This document shows positions 47,399-59,100 of a stretch of DNA of 64,000 nt, in pieces (position 1 is the first letter of the stretch; the number at the start of each line of letters is the position of its first letter). The translations under genes and the position numbers were made by a program. Below the pieces are notes generated by a model that was given only the letters and a program-made list of their open reading frames with translations, was not told where the DNA came from and did not search any database. Origin of the DNA: Rhytidiadelphus loreus (taxonomy: Eukaryota; Streptophyta; Bryopsida; Hypnales; Hylocomiaceae); contig OX344763.1 of assembly GCA_947034895.1 (NCBI GenBank), positions 80,557,093-80,621,092 of the forward strand. The letters are read 5' to 3'.

Positions 47399-48421
47399 TT
47401 TTGGGCTAAAGATAGTCTTCTAGTAATAGACTAATAGGTAGTTGTTTTTCTAAACTTGTGTGTATCGGAAGGGTTGCTTTCACCTTTAGAACCACCTCAT
47501 GTTGTACAATGGAGTCCATATTTTTTTCTTCAATAAAGATATATATATATTCCTATCTGAATTAGCCTTCATGTGTTTTGAAGATCTAATTCTTGATGAT
47601 TAGACACATGTCAAATACATTTATTGCATGTGTTGTAGGTTTAAGAAATTCATACCGAACGTCCAAACAATTATTTATATTTGAACAACTTCATACAATT
47701 TCTAGTTTGCCATGTACATCAATTGCAAGATCTTCCTACAATGTGAAAATAAATAAAGTTTACTATAGATTTGAAGATATTCCTAAAACCTAAACGTGTA
47801 AGGAGTGAAATAGTTTGTTTTGGCATCATAGTGATATTTAGAAGGGGAACATGAATCGAATTTGTAGTAATTTCCTTTGGCACAACATTTTTTAAAGGAT
47901 TAAATTTGAAGCCTACCAATTTTTAGAACTTCTCACTATGTGGTTCAAAAGTTTTTGTATGATAAGTAGTTTTCACTACTTAGTATTCAGTTGGTCCTCC
48001 AAAAAATTAATGATATTCTTCACAAATCACAAAGCATTTCAAAAAATAAAATTTATATTGCAATTGATTCTTATGATTTATATCTATGTGAAAAGCTTTG
48101 AATCATTTCATTTTGATTTCCAAAAAAACAATATTGTTCATAACTTTCACATTACTAATCCAAATGGAATGAATCAAAGTTACACATGTAGACAAAAATA
48201 TGACCTTTAAGAAGAAAAAAATAAAAAAATAAATTTCAAATTCTTGTAGATTTCTTTTTCTGCCCGGAGACGTTCCTTACAAATTATGTTAAAGATGCCA
48301 TAACTTTTGTTCCCGGGCACCAATTGAAACAAAATTTATATTCCCATAAAGGTAATAAGTTCTCGTATATTATGAGAAAGTTTCCAAAAAAATCATTAAA
48401 AATTGAGATCATAGGAACCTG
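47399..48421 (+). other. 3' region and 3' module of gene C, truncated
   Basis: AT-rich non-coding DNA. 48148-48179 matches the 3' modules of K and B, and the similarity to the kinase module continues through GAGATCATAGGAACCTG at about 48404-48422. It then stops abruptly; the last 50 or so bases of the module, including its inverted end, are missing. The break is probably the insertion of the next element. Confidence 0.6.
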
Positions 48422-49538
48422 CTGTCGTACGCGCAGTACGGTGGTAAGCACTCTTAGCCACAACTATGTGGTAAGATGACACGGAATATCGTCCCAAGGA
48501 ACCCGAAAGTGTATTCTAAACTCCTTCTAATCCGCTTTAACGTAAATAGCTCCAAATCTCACTCCTCACCCGGATTCTACTACTTTCCGAATTCACTACC
48601 GGATCCGAATTCTCACCCATATTCAAACCCGTAACTCCAAATTGGTTTGTTATACCTCTGTTTTATCCTCAGAGTGTCCTCACTTGCTCTTTTACGAAGG
48701 GTAGGGACATCACCACTCCTTGTTTCCTTACAAACTCTAACTTCCTAATGACGCGGACCCAAAATACTTTCCGTCATAAACAAGGTATAGTCTGGTATAC
48801 TCTCACAACTCCTGGATTACTCTGAAAAGCAGGTCACTCAAAATACAACCCATCCCTTCTTACTACAACAACAGATACAAAACCACCCAAAAATTGAGTC
48901 GGGGTTTGGTACTAGGACTTCAACTGGACCTATAAGCCGGCAGACCTTCTGGGTGAGCGAGGGTGTTCCACAGGTGGTTGCTTGTCTCCACATGGAACCC
49001 TTCCTGGTCTTCCGGACTTGCACCCACACCACTAACTCCGGATTTTACATAGCTCTTCCTTCACAATTCTAAATCCCTTCCCTAGACACACATAGTTCTC
49101 AGATCTGGTAAGGCCCTGAATCCGGATTCCTCCTTACTACTTCTCTACTCTTCAGCCCAAACCTTCAAATACGCCCCTAACAACCTTATACACACAAGGA
49201 AAAGGAAAGCAAGGACCCACTTGAAAAACTGAGGTAATGAGTAAAAAGACAGATAATGCAAAAAGACAGATAATGCAAAAATATATTTACTGGTCAAAAC
49301 AAGGAATAGCAAGAAAAGGAATGAGGGACCACATGCGGGCCCTCCCTTTTAAAAGAAAACTACATGCCGGAAATCTTGCGGAAAGCACTGCTCCGTCCAA
49401 TCCTAAACTGCCCTGAAAATTTGGGAAGATAAGATAACTGAATACAAAGCCTAAAAATCCGGGATCCGGATTCTATATGAAGACCCAGAATTCAAGTCTA
49501 ACAAAATGAACAATTGCCTAAACAGCTAGTCTAACTAC
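48422..49538 (-). other. non-coding end of element D
   Basis: Starts TGCTGTCGTACGCGCAGTACGG, with ATATCGTCCCAAGG soon after, a look common in plant LTR retroelements. AAGACAGATAATGCAAAA is duplicated at about 49246 and 49263. No coding region is evident. It may be an LTR of the element carrying the gene at 49539-51424, but I found no second copy to prove it. Confidence 0.4.
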
Positions 49539-51424
49539 CTACTTTCCCTTCTGCTGTTTCTTCGAGCTGCTGTCGAACCCTAACCGTCCCTGGGTGTTGG
49601 CCTTTCCTTGTGGTGTTCAGAGAGACGCCCAGGTGATGATTGAGGTCTTCTGGACTGGGGGATTGTCCGACTCCGTATCGTCCGTATGGACCAGAGATCG
49701 GTCCGCTTTCTCCAAGGACTGCGGATCCTCCTCCACCTCTACCTCCTCCTCGATCTCTATGTGAATAGGATCCGGTGTAGGCATTGGTTCGGTTGGAGGA
49801 GGCTCTATGTCTGTGAACTGCTCCAGATGCGTGCAAGTTGGATTCTGCAAGAGTTCGATCTGGGCGTCCAGGCTACTCCGGACCGGAATCCCCATATCTG
49901 GAAATGTGGAACTCTGTCCTCCTCTGGTCACGATATTGATCACTGACCCAAATTGACCTGTACGTTTTGCTGGTGAAACTGGTGGTTGTGTTGATGAAGT
50001 TCCAATGATATCCGGGACTTCCGGAAAACCACCAAAGTCAAGGGGCTTGTTCGGATCCATGTTCGCCATCATGGATTGGAACTCCTTCAGCGACGCCTCC
50101 ATCTGGCCAGCCATCTCCACCATAACCCGGACGATCTTGGTGTTGGTGAAGGCTGCGGATGTCTTCTTCATCTCATCATAGAGTGCTGCCTTGGAATATA
50201 GGTCCGCGGGGCTCACCATCCACTTCTAGAACGTCTGGAATGCTTAGTAGGTCTTCTGTGTTGCCTGCTGGGACTAGTGCAGCTCCCCTTCCGTCCAGTT
50301 GAGTTTGGCCGTTAGCTCCTCTTGTTCCTTCTTGAGGTTCCGGATTTCCGTCCTCATGTCGTCCCACTCCTTCTCCGAAGGCAGCATCTTCAGCACGTCC
50401 ACCAACTTCTCTAGGTCGCACTGCATCACATCTACCGACCCCAATACGATGTCGGCGAGCCGGTCGTGGTACAACTTGGTAGTGTGGATCCACTCTTTTT
50501 CGCACTCGAAGAAGCGCGGTCTTTCCCAGGTCTTCACATCCTGCGTGAGGGAGGGACTTGGAAATTTACCTCTAGCTGCTAGGTCCGTAGACTTCCGTCT
50601 CTGGCTTGCAGATGCCTCCTCCCGGTCTTCCTTCTCCTTCTATGGCACCTTCTCTTCCGGCTCCACCTTTTCTTCCTTGACTTCCGGTTTGACGTCCTCT
50701 TCCTCGTTTTCCGACTCCTGCGTCTCCGGATCCTCGTCATCCGAATAGTTGCACTGCAGCATCACTAGCCCTGTTTCGTAATCCGTCGCCTCAGCTTCCG
50801 TCAGTAGCTCCTGGTGTTGGTACATGTGGAGCAGGTAGGTGCTGAGCGGATTCGGCTTGTTCTTCGCCAGGTTTCCGGTACACCTCCCTACCACGCTCGC
50901 CATGACCCGTTCCCAGTGAACAATTCGATCCTGGAACGCCCCGAAGATGATGTTGGCCATTGTGACTATAACCGGGAACTCTTGTCCGGGTACAGAATGG
51001 GGAGTAGGGACCGGAGCAGCCACTTATGCCGCTCGTCCCGGCAATCTTTGATGGCGTACCCTTCCTTCGCATGTGGCGGATTCACGAACTTGTGTTGGTG
51101 ATACTGGTCCGTCCGTGTAGCGAAATCCGTCTCCGGTTTGCGAGAAGCTGTAAATTCCGCCCACAGCTGCTTCGTCCACTGGTCCGGATGCCCACGCACA
51201 GTCTGATTGTACTGGTTCGGTGCGCCCACTGCTAACTCTCTGAGGACCTGATCACTCTGGACGCTCCAGGGTTTCTTCAGAAAACATGCACAACTCAAGA
51301 CCTTCAAGTTGTCCTCTAACTATCTCAGATGGACCGGATCTGTTGGGATTACCGGACTGAGCTTCCGGGCCGGTACAATATACCACGTACTAACCCCTGC
51401 CATCCATCTCACCTCTCCTAACAT
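49539..51424 (-). pseudogene. gene D: decayed retroelement-type protein
   Basis: ATG at 51424, 84 bases after a TATA palindrome. About 628 codons with one frameshift near 50990 and in-frame stops at 51320 (TAG), about 50640 (TAG), 50274 (TAG), about 50247 (TAA), about 50230 (TAG) and 49617 (TGA). Several lie in Gln-rich sequence, as expected of CAG or CAA to TAG or TAA. The N-terminal third has basic and aromatic residues (VSTWYIVPARKL, FLKKPW, HKFVNPPHAKEGY). The middle is acidic (Asp/Glu/Lys repeats about 50760-50640) and then coiled coil; the C-terminus is Pro/Glu-rich with a Lys/Gln tail. No polymerase is present. It could be a Gag-like or plant-mobile-domain protein; the function is unknown. 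Confidence 0.5.
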
Positions 51425-51507
51425 CGTAACCCTAACTCACTACACTTTCTCTCACTAACAGCCAGATGCGGAGCAACTGAAAGAGGGTGAGAAATGAGGA
51501 AGAGAGC

Positions 51508-51519
51508 GGTATATATACC
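51508..51519 (-). promoter_or_regulatory. TATA box of gene D
   Basis: GGTATATATACC, a perfect 12-base palindrome, 84 bases upstream of the gene D ATG and followed on the minus strand by a CT-rich leader (CTCTCTTCC). The spacing suits a plant core promoter. Confidence 0.6.
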
Positions 51520-51785
51520 CTTCCAACGCCCAAGGTTCACTCCATTGGGAACGCGGGCTACGGAACGCCGTAACGGATCCCTAGTCTAGCACCGCAAGCT
51601 ATTGTCTTAATGACTGCGTTCCGGCGCCTTTCCGGCTCCTGAATCCGTCCCACCCAGATGTCAAGTTCCGTCATGTTCTCGTACTGACTCTGGAATTAGG
51701 TCTAAACTAATTTTAGGTATTTATTTGTTTTCGTTTCTCTATGCCTAAACTAATTTTTTTCAAATTTGTACTACTTTAATTTCTT

Positions 51786-52679
51786 CTAGTCTATTATGAT
51801 CCGTCTTGAACTATTACGAATTCCGACAATGGGGTTATTTGGCAACTCCGCAGCCTTCACCTTCTCCTTCGGCTGAGGTGGTCTTGCTGGCAACTTCGTC
51901 TTCTTAACCCTCTGTTCAGCTTCCTTGTTGCGAGGCTTAGCTGTCTACTTTGGCTTTGGTGTGGTTGGTTTTGGTTGTGATGATGACCCTAATCCAAGAC
52001 AACTTGTCTGTACCGGCTTCTTAGATGAAATGGGATGAATTGTCGGAAGGATCGGCAGTATGGTGATTGCCGAAATATAAGTGGCAGAAAGAAGGGAAAT
52101 AGGATTCCTAGATTTCTTCAACGCCATCTCCAGCTTGATGTTGGTGTAGACAATTTGTCCCTAGTTAAATCATTCTCCTTGCCAAGCTGCCATACCCGCT
52201 CTCATAGCTTCATCTGACATCATTTCTGCTCTTGGTGCAAGAAATAGGCGCTGATTCACAAATTGCAACCAATGGGAAAGGGAAGAAGTGGCTGTAAGTA
52301 AATCCCAACCAACAGATTTCTTGGCCAATTGGAATTTGGAACAAAAAATTTCCTCCTTCATTTCCTTGGTCAAAGGTGATGCCGATTCTAACGGTTCTCC
52401 CTCCACTGATACACCCCAAATTTGAGCTACCTTGTCCCCATCAAATTGACAAGGAAAATCATACACCCGAATCTTCTCGACAACTTGTCCAAAATTACTT
52501 GCTAGAACAAATTGTCGTACATGCTCTACTTCCGGCTGATCCCATCGCTTCTAAAGGAAACCCAATAGACCAGCAGTACGTAGTTTAGTCTCTCTCTCCT
52601 GGATGATTTGGGCTAAAAGATCCAAAGGCAACTCGTTGAATCTGATGCCAAATACCTTGAGTTCTCGTTTAGGTGCCAT
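51786..52679 (-). pseudogene. decayed Gag-like protein gene
   Basis: One frame of 298 codons from ATG 52679 to TAG 51786, with no frameshift and in-frame stops after GFL (TAG), WQGE (TGA), FN (TAG) and PKPK (TAG). The N-terminal half is globular (FGIRFNELPLDLL, then VYDFPCQFDG and QIWGVSVEG, then the helical KSVGWDLLTATSSLSHWLQF). The C-terminal half is Pro/Lys-rich and basic, as expected of a nucleic-acid-binding tail. The segment FLxKRWDQPEVEHVRQFVLAS resembles FLKKPWSVQSDQVLRELAVGA of gene D, so the two may be distant relatives. Such proteins occur in plant retroelements; the exact family is unknown. Confidence 0.5.
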
Positions 52680-55060
52680 TTGCCAATTTGTCGATATTAC
52701 CCATAGGATTCTGTGAGTATCGACCTCTCTTATTTCGACAATTTGTCTAACTAGTCTACTGACTTAGAGTCCACTCACTCACTATTCACTCGGCAAATTG
52801 TCAAAGGAATCTTCAATTAATAATTGTAGCTCTCGATCTAATTGTTTGCTCATTTTCTTTCTCACTCATTTTCTCTGTTATCAGACTTAGTTCCTTTCTT
52901 TTGGTCAAATTGTCTTTCATAACTCACGAGAAATCACTTCTTACATCACTCATCATCCTGAAGTTCTCTCAATGACACATTTGCTTCTTCGGGCTTCTAT
53001 ACTTTTGACAATTTGTCCAATTTCTTCTTCTTTAAACTCAGTTAATTTTATAAATTTTTAAGAATGTTTAATCTTGGAATCAGTCCTCTTAATTATGAGT
53101 GATTTATGAAACTTAAACTTATTTCCTCTCGGCAAGACAATTTGTCAATAACACACTTTTCTCTCTTACATTATCATGTTCTCTCAGCTTATTTACAAAT
53201 TGTCTCTTTTGCATATTATCTGGCTACATTTCTATCTGACAATTTGTCTTGTAATCCGATTAATCTGACAATTGGTCTGTAATCCACCTTATTTCTCATG
53301 GTTCGGTCCATGTTTGGGTTATTCTTGACAAATTGTCTTTTAGACTCTGGCAATTGTTATACACATAATTTTCAACATCAATTCTTACTTAGCAAAACTC
53401 GGCAATTTGTCCTGAATTCACTTGATTACTTGACTCCCTCAGCTTCTGATTATTTACTACATCCATTCTTTTCTTCCTTCCTTGCCAACTTGTCTAATTA
53501 CTAAGATTATTATGTTTTCACATTTCACTTACTGTTTCAACCTAATTAAATCTCACGGCAATTTGTCAATCGAAATAGGGGCGGTATTTCTCACCTTGAC
53601 AATTGGTCTGAACTTCTCTCGCTCGCTATTAACGACAAATTGTCAAATCTCCTCACTCGCAGTGCCAGTAGTATAACAATCTGTATTCACACACAATTTT
53701 TCCGTGAATCTTCAGTTTATGAATAACTTGTCCTCCTGGCAATTTGTCTTGCAAAACCTTTTCTATATTTAAGTAAAGTTACAATGATTATATGAAAAAA
53801 ATTAGAGTGAGGTTCTATAGGTCTGAAACCTAATTGTTCTTTCTTAATAACTAAATTTTTCTTTTCAATACTTTGGCTTCTTATCTTCCTTCAATTTGTC
53901 AAACAGTTGCTGTCTCTCTTTTCTTCTTTCTTTTAAGGCAAACCTAATTGCTATTTTATCATGTTTTCAAGTTAACTTTTCACCATTTATATAATCAAAG
54001 ACAAATTGTCCAACTAAATTGATTCCTCTCCAAATCACTCGGCAAATTGTCTGACATAAGACTCTCTTAACAACTAGTCCTTTTTCTCTCCGATTCAATT
54101 CTTTGACGATTTGTCTTAGTCCTGACAAGCCATTTGTCAATAAAATCAGTTGTAGAAATTCACTCGTCAATTTGTCATGTGACTATTTCTTTCTGAGACA
54201 ATTTGTTCTAATTACATAACCTGTTCAACGACAGTTTAACCCTAACTATTCTTACTATAACGCGGTGAATTAGGGTAGCAAATTATTTCAATCTCTCTTC
54301 TAATTCGTTCCATTCTTAGCCAAATTGTCATAACTTCTCTCAACCAGTACACAAAACAGACAATTTGTCCTAAGAGTAACAGTTCTTTTCCAGTAAGAGA
54401 CTTACCTCTTGTAGTACAGTACCCGACAAATTGTCCTCAATCTCCAGTTCCCTAAAACAACTGAGAAAAATATAATTTGTCAGTTTTGTCACTTAGTTTA
54501 ACATCTTTAGCAAATTGTCCGACTGTGTGGGTTCAATCCTACACTTACTAATTCGCACATTCAACATGGTTACAAGTTAAAGTTGCCATAATCATTCAAA
54601 GACAATTTGTCTACTGTCTAACTCTAACTTCAGTTTGCAATGAGAAAGAAGCTCATCGTGCGTGCCTTCTCCAACTGTTTCTAACTCACTCCCAAATGCT
54701 GTTTTAACAAAAAATTACCAGAAAATTTGTCAAAGTGTAGTGCTTCCGCACATACTTAGGGCAATTTGTGTGTGATGGCGGCTAAACGGCGGACAATTTG
54801 TCTAGGGGATCGGGGGTAAGTTGGTAACCTGGACAACCAGTTATCAGATTTCTGAACCCGATTCATCATCATGACTATTCAAATTGTCCTTATTTAATGC
54901 AATAAATTATTCACATATATTCGATTTAATAAATGCCCTCCCGTCAAATTATCCTGAGCCTTTTTTTATAGCTTGGATTTAATATCCGATTTAATGACAA
55001 ATTGTCTTTTAGATCCTTTTTACTTATAACTACCTTGAAGACAATTTGTCGTGTAAAATG
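52680..55060 (-). repeat. second GACAAWTTGTC palindrome array
   Basis: About 14 exact copies of GACAA(A/T)TTGTC (for example 52736, 53006, 53133, 53237, 53326, 53632, 54000, 54359, 54423, 54600, 54791, 54996, 55040) and at least 20 near copies (GGCAATTTGTC, GACAATTGGTC, GTCAATTTGTC). They are irregularly spaced in AT-rich non-coding DNA upstream of the gene at 52679; one exact copy also lies at 52148 inside that gene. By analogy with 33897-36320 this could be the LTR/leader of a second element, but no PBS is visible. Confidence 0.75.
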
Positions 55061-56157
55061 AAATTTGAAAAAGAGAAAAAAATAATTAAAATAATAATTA
55101 ATAAAAATACTATTAAGTATAACGATATTAAATTTTTTTAAATTATACATAAAAATAAAATGAAAAATGAAAAATAATATTAATATTATTAAGTCAACCC
55201 CCTACTAAAATCATAACTTGTCCTCAAGTTATATAGGGTTTAAGGTGATACCCACTGTAACGGGTGTCATATGGACAATGCTATTTTGCGTGCGGTGAGC
55301 GTAGAGCGTAGAGCGGTGAGCGTACTTTTGCGAGCCTAAGGCCCTCCCAAAATGTGCATATTTTATAAAAGTAAAAGTTTAAAATGAAATGTAAGCCAAA
55401 AAAAATGTAAAATAGAAAACTAAAGTACAATAGTAGGGCCCTATAGCCGTGTTTTTTGTTCGAATGTGAGAAATAATTGACCACGGTAATAGGCCACAGA
55501 AGTGGTTAAATGGTAAACTAAAGCAATTTATTGAATAAACCTATTAGTTATCCTATGGCCGTGGATACCCTATAGCCGTTGTTACTCGGAGGCCACGAGA
55601 GGAGTTCCTTAAAATAAAGTAAGGTACCCCTGGATATTATCACACCATTATTCCAAATAGAACCATTTCATATTCTTTAAAAAAATTGCAACCATGACTC
55701 CATGAGGCAGTTTCCAACAGTTAAACAATAATTGGAAATTATTGTTGAATTATTCATGTATTGAAGAGAAAAGAAATGAACTCCGCAAATATGCATTCAT
55801 AAAAATTAAATTCTGAATGCATTGTCCGATGATAGAGCAAACAGATTGCAATATAAGTTAGAGACTAAGTGACAATTCAAATCAGGGAGACTTCACATAA
55901 AGTTCCTCAAATTTTGGAGGGATCGAGTTTCAATGCAATGTATGTTAAATTATTCCACAGTATTTGAGAGCGTAGCCCAAGGCAGAAAGACTTTGAAGAA
56001 TTGAGATATTTAAGGTGAACAATTCAATTCAATTGCACTTTGAATGGACACTAAGAAGAACCATTACATTGACATATACAGATGCTGAGCATTACAAATG
56101 GAAACGTAAGATGGGGAAAAAGAATTCAAACAATATATCCGGGTGATATTTAAATTA
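55061..56157. other. AT-rich spacer downstream of the ParB/methyltransferase-like gene
   Basis: Contains AACTTGTCCTCAAGTT at about 55216, a short GTGAGCGTAGAGCGTAGAGCG repeat at about 55295, and CCTATGGCCGTGGATACCCTATAGCCGT near 55552. No coding gene is seen. It should hold the 3' UTR of the gene ending at 56158. Confidence 0.45.
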
Positions 56158-59100
56158 TCAAAATGAAAAAGAGGAGGAACTGCCAGAAGATGCTGGTCTT
56201 GGTTCCATATCAATGTTTGCCTCGTCATCAATAAAAAGACAAAGGCGTCGAATAGAACATCGAGCACTAGTCGTGGAGGTCGAAGAAGACTCTGCCGCTT
56301 GCAAGTTGGCGACATCTGAGTCCCACGGCGCCATGAAATAGTCTTTGGGCGGAGATCGGAGTGCAGTCATCAGTCTGAACCAAAGGAGTTTGTGTTAGTG
56401 AATTGATCATGAAGTGAAGAATGAAAGATGATAGGATCAAGTAAGAGACGTACTTACTAAATCTGTTCTTCTTCGTGATATGCTGAATAGGGACGTCCAG
56501 TGCAATCTGTGATGGAGGCTCGGAAGCTTCAGGTTGCATTGGAACTGGAGCTTCAACCTGTTGGAGCTGGTGCAACTTAGCCTGGAAGATCATAATGTCG
56601 TCTTTGAGGGCCGCAATGTGTCGTCCAATAACTTTGCAAGCTTGAATAGCATTACCTGAATTGGAAAGAAGGAATTTAGTATTATACATGACCCAGAAAA
56701 TGCGAAATTCATCAGAAGACAGTAGAGTACTCACCAAGAGAAGCAAATGCATCGAGGATGATAGATCCCGGCTTCGTGAATGCCTCGATCAGCATTTGAA
56801 GGAAGACTGGATCTTTCTCACGGGCGCCTCTCCACGGAACAGATCCATTCATGGATTGAGTGGCCGAAGTTGTGAAATTGAATAACACATCAGATTCAGC
56901 AACTCCCATTCCAAACTCCGCAAGTGATTGGCCGGCCGCTATAGTGAATTCGCTAGCATCCATAGCACGGTGAACGAAGAGTTGAATCCGGAATCCTCTG
57001 CTCTGGAAATGGAGATAGCGATGAAACATTATGAGAACTTGCCAAAACTGAATTACAATCTAGTGAATTCAACAATGGAACTCAAATAGTAGACAATAGT
57101 TACCTTATTTGATGCGTTGTAAAACGATGCAGAGGGAAGGTCATTAATTCCCCACCACTCTCGATGCAGAATGAAGTTGTATCCGTTTGCATAGGAGAGC
57201 ACATCAGTCCGAATCTTTGGAACATCTGGGACAAACAATAGAATGGCACCCGCACCATGAAGAAAATGTTCCGCAAACTCGAACACACTTTCAGTGTGTT
57301 GCTCTGAGTACTCATTCCAAGCAGGGACATCTCCGGGGTTCACTGAAATGGACGAAACCCAAAGGCCATCTTTAATATCGCCAAGAATCAAATCAAAGCC
57401 ACTATGTGGACATGACTTATTCAAAGCCTTGGCACCATCTTCTTTCTTAATCTGAAGATAAAGAAGATGGAAAAAATTAGTTAAGAATGATCCCAGAAAA
57501 ATGAACTAAAATTGGCATTTGCCTCACGCTACACAGAAACGGAAAGATTGTAGCACCAACACGACGTGGACACCAAAGATGAAGAATCACTTGAAGCCAA
57601 CATATGGCAGTGATTTTGAAGCGTGAAATGGCAAGGCATCAGAACAGCAACAAACCATAACTTAGCATCCTAATTTAGAGGAATACATAAGTGTAACAGT
57701 TGAATAAAAAGGCTAACCTTCAGAACGAATTTGTTAAGCATCTCGAGGCAAGAGTGCACCTCTGGAAGAGCCTCCATAATCTGATAGAGGCTAGAATTTT
57801 GAACACACACCAGCGATTTCTGGGATGATCCAGGTGACGAAGCTGCTTTCTGAGAGGCCACTGTGATTTTCAACTTTTGCGTAGTAAACGACAAGGGGCT
57901 TGATTGCCCATGAGGAGCAAGAACATCCAGATTTCGAGAATCACGAGGAGTTGGCTGCGGAGCTCTAGGCTTCACCACCTCCAACACTTCCATATCCACA
58001 TCTGGCAACGGATTTGCAGACGGTCCAGAAGCCTTTTTGGCACTCTCTTGTGCGGCCACTACCTCTGAGTCAGCCTTCTTCTTGGCACTCTCTTGTGCAG
58101 CCACAGCCTCTGAGTCAGCTTTCTTCTTCGCTTCTTCCTCGGCCTTTCTCTTTGAGCCCCTAGTCTTCTTTGCAGGTGCCTCCTTCCGGGGTGAATCATG
58201 GACCGTCTTCAACCCAACCAAATCCGGTTGCACCTGGTTCCTCAAGTCAATCTCAAAAGGAGGAGGATTGTTTAGAGAGCAGTCAATGTACCACCCACAA
58301 ACTTCCCAATGTTCCTTCTTCCACTTCTTGGCGATCTCCTCCGATATCATGCAATTCTCCGCTCGAGTGTCCAAGTAGCTTGGGAAGAACGATGGCGTCT
58401 TTGATGTGGCGTTCCGTGCATACAACACGAACTTGAAATATCGATAGAGGACCCTGGCCACAGCCTTATCCAAACCGACCTGATACTCAGGAGGATGATT
58501 CTTGTGAACTCCCTTGCCATCAAACTCATGGGCAAATGCGGTGTCCCAAAGCTGGATCCGATTCTGCTCCACATAATCAGCGATGCTAGGAATAGGACTT
58601 TCACCAAATGGTTGGTAATTGATTGTGACATCCAGCTCAGAGAGCGCCGCATCGAATAGTTCCTGCACAGCACTTGCCAACTATAACAGGGAATTAATGA
58701 CAACTCTATCGAGTGCAGTATCAAATCCAAAAAGATGAAGTGAAGGTAGGATGAAGTACCTGAGCCCACCAGGTGGCTTTGTGAAGCCACTCCGGAAAAG
58801 CATGATCAGGAAACTTGGTTTTGGGGAACCTCATTGCTTCCCTAAGCAAGGCAGGCTTGTTCCATCGCTCCAGCCATTTCACTTTCATCGCCGCGTCCAT
58901 GACCGAGGTTGACAGATACCACAACTTTTCTTGCGACATCTCTGGATCGTCTTCCCGGTTCTCATAGTGAATCTGAACTTGCTCCAGGAATTGCGGTGTT
59001 TGCCTTGGATCAGCAATTGGTAGTTGTTTCTTCACATCAGATGACATGTCCTTCTTTACTTTATCCACAGCCTTCCCAATGACGTCGTACAACTTCCCAG

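Noticed and set aside
48422..49538. A proven LTR of element D
   Set aside because: No second copy was found beyond 51424 and no primer binding site is visible.
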